Shown here one piece after another: positions 18,691 to 29,194 of a stretch of DNA of 33,002 bases. The DNA lies in contig JAPMOS010000295.1 in the NCBI GenBank assembly GCA_027972325.1, positions 1 through 33,002 of the forward strand, read 5' to 3'. This stretch comes from Paratrimastix pyriformis. Taxonomy: Eukaryota; Preaxostyla; Paratrimastigidae. Position numbers and translations under genes: made by a program. Positions within the stretch are counted from its first letter, which is position 1. Every line of letters starts with the position of its first letter. The notes beneath the pieces were generated by a model. It searched no databases, was not told the DNA's origin, and worked only from the letters and a program-made list of their open reading frames with translations.

Positions 18691-18960
18691 CCCGGGACCT
18701 CTCCATCAATTGCCATAGCCTCACCTTCGTGATCTGCCTGCCCCTTATCTTCACACACTCGCCCATCGGCTCCACCCACTTCTCCTCGAGCAACTGGTCC
18801 GGGTCTTCAGCTCCCTCCGCCTTGTCCAACCACTCAATTAGCTTCACTGCATCCGCCCCTTTCCATCTCTCCCCACACATCCCGCCATCCCTGGGCACTC
18901 AAACACCAAGTGGTTCATGTGGTCCCTCACCCCACACCAACACTTCCCATCCCTCCCCGT
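18629..18960 (-). pseudogene. LINE CCHC-type zinc knuckle and following linker
   Basis: Near 18945-18890 the minus strand reads GKCWCGVRDHMNHLVFEC, a C-x-C...H...H-x4-C knuckle like those after RNase H in LINE ORF2 proteins. It lies in a different frame from the upstream RNase H frame, which runs on to a stop at 18899. Downstream an acidic/hydrophobic linker (GADAVKLIEWLDKAEGAEDP) continues to about 18629. Confidence 0.6.
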
Positions 18961-19690
18961 TGATGTAGAACCGGATGTTGGCCGTGATATACCGCTGCAG
19001 GATTGCCATCATCGCCAGCTTCCCTGACATCTCACACCTCATCGTTTGCACGTTGATCCCTCCGTTGCGACTCTCTGCATTAATCAACACAATCTCGTTT
19101 TTCTTTTTACGAGCCGCCCTCCACATTCGACTTTTCCTCCCCCATTCCTTCATCACCTCTCTGAAGTCTGTCTCCACCTCCTTCCCGTCACTTCTCCGCA
19201 CCAGCTTGAATCCCCATCCTTTCTCTTCGGGCACCACGCTCGGCTCCATCTTTATGCTCCGTCCCGCAATCTTGTCTGCCAATCTGTTCCCCTCCGCATC
19301 CAGCGACGCACTAGTTTCCTGATGTCCCTTAACCCAGACCAGTCGTATCTCTCCACGATGCTCCTTCACAATCCGCTGCCCCTCCGCAGCAGTCCCTCCG
19401 CCTTCGATTCTATCAGATCCGTTGGTTTCCACCAACCCTTTATCAGTCCCTCAACCCACCCCTTTGCCACTTTACTGTCCGTTCTCACTTCCACATTCGC
19501 ATCCTGTCCAATCCGAATAGCCTCCAGAATAGCCTCCAACTCCGCTTCATTGTTAGTCTGCCCCGACCCGAACACCTCCTCCCGCTCTCACCGCCAGCGC
19601 CCCATTTTTAATCTCTCAATCACCGCGAACGCCGCCCGTCTTTCCTTCCGGCTTCTTGTCGCACTCCCATCAGTATAAACAACCTCCATT
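18960..19690 (-). pseudogene. LINE RNase H domain
   Basis: Signature residues are in order: YTDGS near 19680-19665 (first Asp), NNEAELEAILEAI near 19560-19520 (Glu), VRTDSKVAKGWV near 19495-19460 (second Asp) and HQETSASLDAEGNRLAD near 19325-19270 (final His/Asp block). A helical KLAMMAILQRYITANIRFYI segment follows. It removes the RNA strand during element reverse transcription. At least two frame changes separate these blocks. Confidence 0.85.
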
Positions 19691-19699
19691 CCGCCTCTG

Positions 19700-20640
19700 G
19701 CTCCACCACTCTTACTTCCACCTCATCACACTCCGCCATCAACTCCTCCCGCCTTTTCCACAATACCTCGTCCCACTCACCAGCCCTCGCCCTCCCCATC
19801 TTGTTCCCCTCCTCCACCTGCCCTTCCGCCCTCCTCTTCTTCTCGCTCGCCTCAATCTGCATCCGACCCCCTCCTCCCCATCTTCTTTCCTTCCCTTCTT
19901 ACTCTCCCCCTTTCCACCCCATCCTCCCTCCCATGTTTCCTCCGTTTCACCACTGCCACCTTCCCCGACGCACTGCAACTTTGCTTGCCTCTTGACTCTT
20001 GGTTTGCTTCCCCCCGACCGCCCCAACCCCCCGACTCCCCTCACTCCTTCCTTCATTCCCCTTATCTGCATTGCCTTCCTCCTTTTCCTTCTCCACTCTC
20101 CGCCTTTTCCGCCCCTCCTCCGCCGACTCCTCCTCCCGAATCCGCCTCGCCAATTGCAGATAGTCCGGACTCACCCTGTTACCATACAGACACACCCGCT
20201 TTTGATCGTCTCCACATACTGCGGCATCACCCCCTTTCCAATGAAATCTTCCCCTATGATGAGGTCCGCCACACTCCGAATCTTCCTTTTCATGAGGGTC
20301 TGTCTGTGCTTCTTTGTTATCTTGCAGGGCTCCGCCATCTCTTCCAGTGTCGTCGGCATGCCGTACTTCACTTCCTCCTTCAGTTTCTCACCGTCCCTCA
20401 GGATCGCCATGTCTCTCCTGTGCATCACCTGCAACGCCCCAATCACCACCCCCGGCATCTTCTCCTGCCCGTGCATCTTCACCCACTTCCCTGCATCATC
20501 CAACAGCGGCTCACGCGTCGTCCACAATTTCTGCAGCAGCACGATCTCCTCCCTCAGCACCACTCCACACCCCCTGCTCGTCCGCCATCCTCCCCAGAAT
20601 TTGTGTCATCACCATCATATCATGGACATCAATCGGGTCC
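19700..20640 (-). pseudogene. LINE thumb and Lys/Glu-rich linker between RT and RNase H
   Basis: Segment LLQKLWTTREPLLDDAGKWVKM to MPQYVETIKSGC (about 20540-20175) is a predicted helical region after the thumb. It is followed by a highly charged Lys/Arg/Glu/Gly linker (RIREEESAEEGRKRRRVEKE and on, about 20150-19740). Low complexity and several frame changes make the detail unsure. The Ser/Pro-rich plus-strand frame over the same bases is a shadow. Confidence 0.6.
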
Positions 20641-20641
20641 T

Positions 20642-22547
20642 TCAGCCCCATACCCCTTCCTCCTCCGGAAAGAACAGCACCTCTGCCGGGTCGCATTTCC
20701 CAATACAACCTCCGATTTCCCTGAACACCCTCGCATATCTCTGCTTCAGTGTTTCCAAGTCCCTTGTCGGCATTGGGCACTGCCTCGCCGTGTATTGTAG
20801 GCAAGTCGAGACACACTCATTAATCATTTGCACCATCAACCTCGGAGGGACCTTCTTGTCCATGAGCCTGTGCAGTCGCCCACATTTTCTGGATCACCTT
20901 CTCCGTGTTGACCTTCATGTTCATCTCCTCATCTATCCATATCCCAAGATACCGAATTGCTCCACCCTTTGCTGCACTCTGATCTTTCGACCCTCTCCCA
21001 GATCCAAGTCCGTCTTCCCCTTCACCCCGCCACACAGGTAGTCACACTTGCTCCACGACAGCTCCATACCAGCCTCTTCCACTTTCCGCCTTACCGTATT
21101 CACCAAACGGACCATCTGTTCCCTTGTTCTCGTCACCAACATAATGTCGTCCGCAAATGCCAACACCTTTACCTTCCTGCCGCTATCCAGAATATAGCCC
21201 CCCTCCTGTCGTCTCACCTCCGCCAAGACTCCCTCCATGAAGGAGATAAACAGCAGGCAGGACAACGGGTCCCCTTGACTAATTCCTCTCTCAATGTCAT
21301 AGCTATCCGTCAACCCGTACCCCGTGATCACCCGCGCCTTTCTCCCCTCATACAAGCTGTCCACATACCTGACAAATTCCTCTTCCACCCCCATCCTTCT
21401 CAACCCCCTCCTGAGCGCCTCCATGTCAACTGTATCATAGGCCTTTCTTATATCTAGCGCGCACATGTGGAACTCCTTACCTCCCATAATCTTCGAGTCC
21501 GTCAACACCCCCAAAATCTCGGCAATAGGCGTCTCAATCCTCCGATCCCTCAGGAAACCAAACTGCTCCGCCCCGAATACCCCTTTTTCAACGCACCAGT
21601 CTTGAAATCTCGAGGCAATCACTACCTGCAGTCCTTTCAAAAAAACCTGTATTAAAGTTATAGGCCTTCTGCCGGCCGGATCCCCGGATGCTCCGTCTGC
21701 GATTTGGTTGCCATATAGACCGAGCTGAGTTTCAGCTCCTCAGGAACCTCAGACTTCTCCAACATCTCGTTGTATCGCCTCCCCAACCACTCCTTAATTT
21801 CGTCCTGACAAGCATGGACCATCTCCGCCGTCACTCCATCCGGGCCAGCCGCTTTCCCGTCCGGCAACGCCCCCAGTATTGTCTGGATATCATGCGTCGT
21901 CAGAGGGGCCATAATTACCCTTCCACCCACGCCTCCCGTTACCTCCTTCAGTCTTTGCCCCCCGTCCCCCACCGGCAGCTTCCTTTTTGCAAGCCCCGCC
22001 ATGAATCCCCACCATCCCCTCTTAACCTCCGCCGGGTCCGACACCACCCTGTCCATCTTCCCCTCCGCATTTCGAGTCACGTAGGTTGTAATTGGCGCCG
22101 CGCCATCCGTCATGATACCCTTATAGATACGCTTGCGCTTTCCCTCCAATGCCCTATCTCTCTTACCATAATGCACCAACCTCATCTTCGCCAACTGTTT
22201 CAACATCTCCTTCCTCTTATTCAAGTCCTCCTCCGCCAGCGCTCTCCTCCTCAATTTCTTTATCCTGAAAGGCTCAAAATCTCGATCCGTATTCATCACA
22301 TCCCTATAGCCAAAAACGCAGCCAGCTGTTACCCGAAGAAACTCACTCATCTGTTCAAATGATGGCTCCTCCCCCTTCACAGCTGCCTCTCGCAACATTT
22401 GCGCAACCTTCCCACGGTACTTTTCCATTTTCCCAACCATAACATCATACTCCTCCTTCTTCTTGTCCCGCAACAGTGCCTCCACCTCCGTCCGGGAAGG
22501 GCAGATGGCCACCTTCCTCCGAGCCATTTTCACCGCAGAAGGCGCCA
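20642..22547 (-). pseudogene. LINE reverse transcriptase with N-terminal linker
   Basis: The element starts MAPSAVKMARRKVAICPS at its truncation point. GALPDGKAAGPDGVTAEMV (about 21880-21825) is the GKxPGPDG block of LINE RTs. Then, after a one-base frame change near 21660-21675, come RPITLIQ, GAEQFGFLRDRR, LDIRKAYDTVDM (motif A, 21455-21420), GISQGDPLSCLLF (21290-21255) and LAFADDIMLV (motif C, 21165-21138). GMELSWSKCDYL and YLGIWIDEEMN follow. Catalytic Asp residues are all present. The endonuclease expected upstream is missing. Further frame changes lie near 20950 and 20840. Confidence 0.92.
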
Positions 22548-22560
22548 TGAGAAGGCTCAC
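22548..22560. repeat. LINE target-site duplication, right
   Basis: TGAGAAGGCTCAC, identical to 17447-17459; the first T could instead belong to the element, giving 12 bp. Confidence 0.93.
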
Positions 22561-23335
22561 ACTCTCTATTGTCGAGTTGATGGAGGAGGTGTCAATGTGC
22601 CTGAAGTTGCACGGCTGATTGGGATCAAGGGTGCTGCTCAAGTCGTTGAGCTGTCTGATGAGCAGTTCGAACGTGAACGTGCACTCCTTATGGCAAGGCA
22701 TGAACATCAGAATGAAAATTCACGGGCGAAGATTTTGGCCCACATGGAGGTTGCAAAACTGGCAGCTGCGGTCTGGAATTTTTTCTGTTGGATGAATCCT
22801 GACTTGTCGATAGCCTCTCATTGGAGCGCTTTCGGATCTCTTGCGGAGAACGGCCATCCCAGGAGGCAAAATCCTGGTCTGGCCTCCGAAGGCCATGCCT
22901 TCGGGGGGGGACATTGTTGCGATCACTGTCCCCTTCGCAGTGATTGCCCCCCCCCAGGTGATTGGCGAGGTTGCGAAGCTCCTGCCTCGGGTTCTGCCGC
23001 CGCCGTCGCAAGTCCCAATCAGATACACTGCACCGGATACAACCCTACCGACGTGGTGGATCCACGGGGTCCCTCTGAACGTATCAGGCGATGCAATCAA
23101 AACCAGGCTGGGCGAGCTCGGCATTCCGATCGAGTCTGTGGAAAGAATCAAGGAGCCCACCAGCAATTTACCTACGTCTCAAGTCAGGGTCACGGTGACC
23201 ACCCAGGAGGTGTGGGACCGGCTGAGGGCTCTCGGGAAGTTTATCGACGGGCTCAGTGTAAAGGCCGAACGCAAGAGAGGCCCCGCCCCGTTTGTTCGTG
23301 GTCTCGATTGATGAAGAAGAGCGGATTGGTCTTTG
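22561..23335 (+). pseudogene. ORF1-like protein of unit Y, period 2, 3' fragment
   Basis: Resumes with the codons after EKAH and runs through CRVDGGGVNVPEVARLIG. The RRM-like half is open at 22841-23311 (156 residues) and includes SGGDIVAITVPFAVIAPP, longer by four residues than in period 1. As in period 3, the first half and the RRM-like half are in frames offset by one base. Confidence 0.55.
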
Positions 23336-23390
23336 ACGCCTTTGGGGGTGATGTGGGAAATTTATGGTGAAGGTTGGAGGGTGTGCTTGA

Positions 23391-24498
23391 ATGAAGCAGG
23401 GGGATGAGCTAAATTGGATTGAAAAGCGAAATGGGTGTGTACGGTTTGGGGTCAATAGTCGAGGGGTGAAATGGCAGTCGAATATGGATGGATTTGTGTT
23501 GGGAGTGCAGGGGCGGAGCTGGTCAGAGCGAGGATGGGAAGAATAGAGGGGGCTGGCGTCATGGAGCCTGGGTACTGTGGGATAACAAATTCCACCGGCC
23601 ATCGTTGCTATATCACTGCTGCAATTCAAGCAGCAGAAGTGATAGTTGATAGTGGTTTTAGGCTTTTGATACTATTCGAAAGGGAGGGATTGATTGGTCG
23701 ACTCAGAATAAGGTTTGGGTTGAGGATGTTGCTTGTAAATTTGATGAATACCATGACGGCGAGGCTGGAGAAGCACTTATAAAGATGCTGGACATATATG
23801 CTGGGGGAGGAGGACGACAGTAGGCCTGGCTAGGACGGATCGTTGTCTGGGATCTCAAGTTGGGGGTAAGGAATGTGGTGCTGTGGTGGAGCATCCTAGG
23901 GTGCTAGAGAGTGTGTCTTCAAGCAGCCTGGGCAGGGAATCGGATGAGTGAGATGATAAACGAATTGGAAAAGATTGAGCGGATTGAAGTGAATTGTCCC
24001 ATTTGTGAGAAAAATACAAGTCATGAAAGATCTAGCATGATTGTGGAGGCGGAGGAGTTTGTTTTGATTGAGGTTGTTCGCAATAAGTATGTAGGTCAAG
24101 GGGCGTGGGAAGTTGTGGCGGATGAGATAAGAATTGGTGGGGAAAGGTATCTTCCGGTTGCATTCATGAGCTTCTTAGGTAGGAGGAAAGGGAAGCCTCG
24201 ACATTGGGTTTGTCAAAAGAAGATTGAGGGGGAGTGGTGGACTTTCAATGACTCATTATGTGCCCCAACAACAAGAGAGGAGATGGGACAAGGGGATATT
24301 TTTGTTTATTCGAAAAATGGTATGTCATGTACGAAAATGGAGAAATCATTTTGTGGGCCGGCATTTGGAAGAGTGGGCCTGAATGCGAGTGCAAGTGTCG
24401 CTTTTTGGGGGGAAGGGTCTCGAAAAATTAGGAGGTTGGGAGAAGCGCGAAGGAAGAACATAGTTAGTGAGTCGACAGCCGAAGTCGAGGCAGGATAG
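23391..24498 (+). pseudogene. USP-like frame of unit Y, period 2 (split)
   Basis: The Cys-box half (to about 23782, with YCGITNSTGHRCYITAAIQ) and the CPIC/His-box half (23911-24498) are in different frames. The second half extends past FVYSKNGMSC to FCGPAFGRVGLNASASVAFW and RLGEARRKNIVSESTAEVEAG. The last ten residues and the TAG stop are encoded by the flanking 102-bp repeat rather than by Y itself. Confidence 0.55.
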
Positions 24499-24566
24499 GT
24501 GCTATATCTCCTTGTTCTTCATGATAAACACCACACAATGCAGAAAAAGTCACAAGTCAAACCCAG
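24465..24566 (+). repeat. Right 102-bp direct repeat flanking unit Y (period 2)
   Basis: Matches 10146-10247, including the extra A relative to the left copies, so the difference predates amplification. Confidence 0.75.
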
Positions 24567-25219
24567 GTGAAAGCACTTGGAAACATCTCAAAAAAGTGTC
24601 CTGGGTGGAGAACCGGTCAGGATGGACATGGGTCGACCGGTGGACGATAGGGTTGGTTCGACCGAAAAAAACCAATCCTAAAATAAAAATCGTATGGTCA
24701 CGACGGGCAGCGTGTCCAATACGTGTCCATAAATCACAACAAAAATCGGAGAGAGAGGTCAAAGGGAGCCAAGAACATCGGGCGAAAAGAAAAAATTTAA
24801 CACGCATCGGAAGGGGTGAGATTCGGGGTTAACGGCGCGAGATTCGGCAAATCTCCGATCTCCGAAAACCGTTAAGGTAATTGCGGGCCAACGGTCCATG
24901 ATCGAACCGTGAAGTGACCCCGATTTGGGCTCCGGAAGGGGTCCCAAGAGAGGGTAAAAACGCACGGATGTCGAAATCACAACAGGGCAAAAGTTGAAAA
25001 AATGAGATCCGAAATTTCCCGCCCAATTCCAGTACTTAAGGGGCGCCCCGGACCAGCACAATGCCTTCGTTTTGGAGTGGTGTTCTCCGTACGAGTCGCG
25101 GCAGAGGCGGCCGGTTGAAATGGCGTACGAACCCCGTCAGTAGCAGCAGGATGGGTGCGGGTGGGTTCAGCGCTCAAGGGAGAAGCAGAAAAAGCAAAAT
25201 CAGCAGACAAGAGGGAGGG
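24505..25219 (+). mobile_element. Short unit sharing the DIRS leader (period 2)
   Basis: Counterpart of 10186-10892 with the same diagnostic substitutions (GCGCGAG, GAGATCC, CACAATGCC). The 143-base unique end is conserved apart from three extra bases just before the palindrome. Confidence 0.6.
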
Positions 25220-25222
25220 TAG
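25061..25222 (+). CDS. Small basic Arg/Gly-rich ORF (53 aa), period 2
   Basis: Starts MPSFWSGVLRTSRGRGGRLK as in period 1 and ends RQEGG before the TAG contributed by the palindrome. The length change relative to period 1 is a multiple of three. Confidence 0.35.
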   Translation: MPSFWSGVLRTSRGRGGRLKWRTNPVSSSRMGAGGFSAQGRSRKSKISRQEGG

Positions 25223-25318
25223 CACCTATCCTGCCTCGACTTCGGCTGTCGACTCACTATCCATCGTAAGACTCAGGATAGCAGCCGACAGCCTCCGTCT
25301 TCGGCAGTCTAGGTGCTA
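25220..25318 (-). repeat. 99-bp palindromic terminal repeat, reverse form (left end of copy C)
   Basis: Identical to 10893-10991; inverted partner at 31117-31215. Confidence 0.85.
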
Positions 25319-25945
25319 TATCTCCTTGTTCTTCATGATAAACACCACACAATGCAGAAAAGTCACAAGTCAAACCCAGGTGAAAGCACTTGGAAACATC
25401 TCAAAAAAGTGTCCTGGGTGGAGAACCGGTCAGGATGGACATGGGTCGACCGGTGGTCGATAGGGTTGGTTCGACCGAAAAAAACCAATCCTAAAATTAA
25501 AATCGTATGGTCACGACGGGCAGCGTGTCCAATACGCGTCCATAAATCACAACAAAAATCGGAGAGAGAGGTCAAAGGGAGCCAAGAACATCGGGCGAAA
25601 AGAAAAAATTTAACACGCATCGGAAGGGGTGAGATTCGGGGTTAACGGCCCGAGATTCGGCAAATCTCCGATCTCCGAAAACCGTTAAGGTAATTGCGGG
25701 CCAACGGTCCATGATCGAACCGTGAAGTGACCCCGATTTGGGCTCCGGAAGGGGTCCCAAGAGAGGGTAAAAAGCACGGATGTCGAAATCACAACAGAGC
25801 AAAAGTTGAAAAAATCAGATCTGAAATTTCCCGCCCAATTCCAGTACTTAAGGGGCGCCCCGGACCAGCACAGTGCCTTCGTTTTTCGTGGTGAACACCC
25901 GTTTTTCAAGGACTACCGACCGAACAACAACGAAACTCTACTCCA

Positions 25946-27522
25946 ATGGCCTCTACTCATCGACTTCAAGACCCTCCGATGCCCAAGATCAACATCAAGG
26001 TTCCAACTCCTGGGACACCCAATCCGACCCCCAACGGCTCTTCGAGTGGCTCTTCGAGTGCCGTTTCGGCGGGAAGGGGCACTCGCGGCCCGGGCTCGAC
26101 CTTCTTGGACCGGCTGATGGTTACGGATGCCCGCGTGTCAGGGGCGGCTCCCGGTGGCCCGGCAAGCCCGGCGCAGGCCCTACAGGCGGCTGCGGCTGTC
26201 CACAAGGCTGCTTCCGCCGCGCAGGCCGCGTCCGGCCTGGCCACCGCGACCGCTCCGCTACCATCCCAGGACCTCGACGACGACGGTGCCGCCCAGAGCG
26301 GGCCCGAGGGGACCGTCCCGCTGCCCCCGCGCCCCCTGTGCCCACCCCGGCCCTGCAGATTCACTCTGCCGTCACCCCCCAGCCCCAGGAAGGCCTCGAC
26401 CTCTACATCCGGCGCGTGATGGAGGCCTCGCTGGGGACTTTCTCGAGCAGCAGCGGGCCTTGCTCGTGGCCGCAGCTGCTGCCTCCGCGGCCTTGCCTCC
26501 CGCCCAGGAGGCCGGCCTTGCTGCCCGCGGTGCTGCTGGTGCCCCCGGGTGCCGGTGGTGCCGCCGCCGTGCCGGCCGCGGATGAGCCTGCTCCGCTCTC
26601 GTTTTTCGGCCCGACCAGGCCACTGCAACCAACGTTCCGTCCAACCAAGTCCCAGCCGCCGCAGCCTTCCGGCGGCTCGCCCGGGCTGCTCCCGGTCCCT
26701 TTCCGGGGAGGCCGACCCGCCCAGCGGCGACGATGATGCCGCCGGCGCCGAGGGCGAATTTGCGGACGAGGACGACGCTGCCGCCGCCGGCGACGAGGAT
26801 GAGCTCCGGCACGCAGCCGACCCGCAGCAGCAGCCTGGCGACCGCGAGGCCTCTGACAGGCTCGCACTGGAGCGCGCCCGGGCATTTGTCCGGGGCGTTG
26901 CCGTGCCCAGCGACTTTCCCCAGCTCGGCTCCGTCACGGGCCTTGCCCGCGAGTCCAGGGCTGAATTCCGCTTTCTCCAGCGCCTTCACCGGGAATCGCT
27001 CAACCTTGAGCGGCTGGCGCGCCTGCCCTGCACCGAGGAGGACTTGCGCGCCGCCCTCTCTTGCTTTGCTCGCTCCATTGCCTCCGCCATCGTGGACCGC
27101 AAGCGGCTCGCCTGGGTGCACACAGCACTTGCCCCGACGTGGCCCGCATGTACGAGTATGTCCGCACCGCTCCCGAGGTCGCCACGGGCCAGAACCTCCA
27201 GCAGCTCGACTTCGCCATCCGCCTCGCTCAGGGCATGCGCGCCCTGCCCGGCCAGCAGCAGCAGCAACGCGGCGGCCAGGCTGGCGGGCGTCGCATGGGC
27301 GGGGGCCGCGATCGCGACTTCCGCTCGTCGGGTGGCCGCGGCGGCTTCGGCGGGCGCAGCTATGGCGGCGGGTTTGGCCGAGGCGGCGACCGGTTCAACG
27401 ACTTTGCCCAGCGCCAGCAGCGCAGCTTCCCGCAGCGGCGCCGCTTCGACAATGGTGGCGGCAACAACGGCTCCGCCGGCGGGCGCCAGCAGGCGCAGTC
27501 GGGCGGCGCCGGCGAGCAGTAA
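25946..27522 (+). pseudogene. Gag-like region, DIRS copy C
   Basis: Same order of segments as copy B. The RGG tail (about 27300-27400) and the Gln-rich stretch before it (GQQQQQRGGQAGGRRMGGG) are clear here. Broken copy. Confidence 0.7.
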
Positions 27523-27524
27523 CG

Positions 27525-29194
27525 GCGCGCAGAGCCCGCGCGCCGCGGCAGCAACGGGGTCCGCCTTCTCCACCACCATCACCGCCGCCCTCCCCGCTGC
27601 CGCCGCCACGGTGCGACCATCCCCCGCTCTCGGGCCGGCCGCATCTCCACCACCACCACCACCACCACCAGCTCGCTTCAGCACTGGGCGTCCCTCCCTC
27701 CCGCCCTTCCGGGCCTTCTGGGAGGAGCATTTCCACTTGCCCCGCCCCGTGCACAACTGGCTCCTGCACGGCTTCCGCATCCCGCTCCTCTGCAAGCCGT
27801 GCAGCTCCCATTTGCCCAACTACGTGCACCCCGAGCACGCCTCCTTCGTCGACCAGGAGGTGGCTCGCCTCCTCGAGACGGGCGCGATCCGACCCGTCCA
27901 GGCGCCGCCGCACAACATCTCCCCGCTGACGTGCGCGCCCAAGAAGAACGGCAAGTTGAGGCTGTGCATCGACATGCGCTTCGTCAACTCCTTCGTCCAG
28001 GCGCCGGCCTTCAAGCTGGAGGACCTGACCACGCTGGCGCCCCTGCTGCGCGACGGGGACTACATCTCGACGGCGGACCTCTCCGAGGGCTACCATCACC
28101 TGCGCATTCACCCCGACGACCAGCAGCTCTTGGGATTCGCCTGGCGGGGCCGCTACTACGTCTACACGGTTCTCCCGTTCGGCCTCTCCTGTGCGCCGTG
28201 GGCCTTTACCAAGTTTCTCAGGCCCCTCTGCGAGTACCTCCGGGGCCCCTCGTGCGGCCTGCGGATGCTCTCCTACATCGACGACTTCATCGTGGCCAGT
28301 CGGCCGGCCGAGGCCGATCGCGAGTGGGCGCGCTTCGTGGCCGTGATGGAGCAGGCGGGCATGAACCTCAAGCTGGAGAAGTGCCATTCGCCCGCCCCGC
28401 GGCAGCAGTTCCTGGGGTACGAGGTCGAGACCGCTCCCCAGGTGCGCTACTGCGTGCCCGCCGAGAAGCGGCGCACCATCCGGCACGAGATCGCCCGGCT
28501 GCTGCGCTGCTCGCGGCCCCACGTGCGCCGGGTGGCCCACGTGGCGGGCCTCTGCCTGTCCGTCTCGCGGGCCGTGGCGCCCGCCAAGTTTCTCCTGCGC
28601 AACGTCTACCGCGTGGTCGCAGCAGCCCCAACTGGCACTGCTGCGTGATGCTGGACGAGCCGGCCCGGGGGACCTCCGCTGGTGGCTGGAGGGCCTCGAG
28701 GGCTGGAACGGGGCCTGTCCGCTCCCGGCGCCGGCCGATCTGACCTGCGCCACGGACGCCTCGGACATCGGCTGGGGGCCTGCTGGCTGGAGCGCAACGA
28801 GACAGCCCAGGGCCCCTGGACGGGCGTCATGCGCGAGACGCCCATCAACCAGCGCGAGAGCATGGCCGTGCTCAACGCCCTGCGCATCTGGGCCGCGACG
28901 CCGGCCTGGCGGGGCCGCACGGTGCTCTTCCAGGTCGACAACGCGACGACGGTGGCCCACCTCAACGGGTTCGGCCGCCTCAACCAGGCCCTGGACGGGA
29001 TCGCCCGGGCCATCCACGCCCTCGCAGCGCGCCACGGGATTACCCTGCAGGCCGAGCACGTGGCGGGCGTGACGAATACCACGGCGGACCAGCTCTCGCG
29101 GGACTTCGACCGCAGCGACTGGATGCTCCACCCGGCGCTGTTCCGCTCGCTGGACCGGCTCTGGGGCCCGCACTCGATCGACCGCATGGCCACC
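27525..29194 (+). pseudogene. Reverse transcriptase and RNase H region, DIRS copy C
   Basis: YIDDFIVAS lies at about 28273-28299, and the upstream LPFGLSCAPWAFTKFL at about 28165-28212. RNase H includes LFQVDNATTVAHLNGFGRL near 28926-28982 and NTTADQLSRDFDRSDWMLH near 29079-29135. Broken copy. Confidence 0.85.

Larger units (their letters stand above)
17460..22547 (-). mobile_element. LINE with RT, RNase H, zinc knuckle and C-terminal extension
   Basis: 5088 bases inserted in reverse orientation into ORF1 of unit Y. In element order: N-terminal RT linker, RT, thumb and Lys/Glu-rich linker, RNase H, CCHC knuckle, an extension of about 400 residues, a 3' UTR with a hairpin, and a (CA)n tail. 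Its 5' end coincides with an ATG (22547-22545), and no endonuclease is present, so it is 5'-truncated. The coding region is interrupted by about a dozen frame changes, many near homopolymers. RNase H plus a 3' microsatellite tail suggests an I/Tad/R1-like group; the clade is not determined. It is the youngest event in the window, present in one period only. Confidence 0.93.
16937..24464 (+). mobile_element. Unit Y, period 2, split by a LINE
   Basis: Same unit as 7726-10145. Subtracting the LINE (17460-22547) and its 13-bp duplication leaves 2427 bases, against 2420 in period 1. The TATA box is at 17261-17269 and the ORF1 ATG at 17307. The LINE lies 153 bases into ORF1. Confidence 0.65.

Noticed and set aside
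19656-21041. 461-residue Ser/Pro/His-rich plus-strand frame
   Set aside because: It is antisense to the LINE RT and linker; composition follows from the Lys/Glu-rich sense strand.
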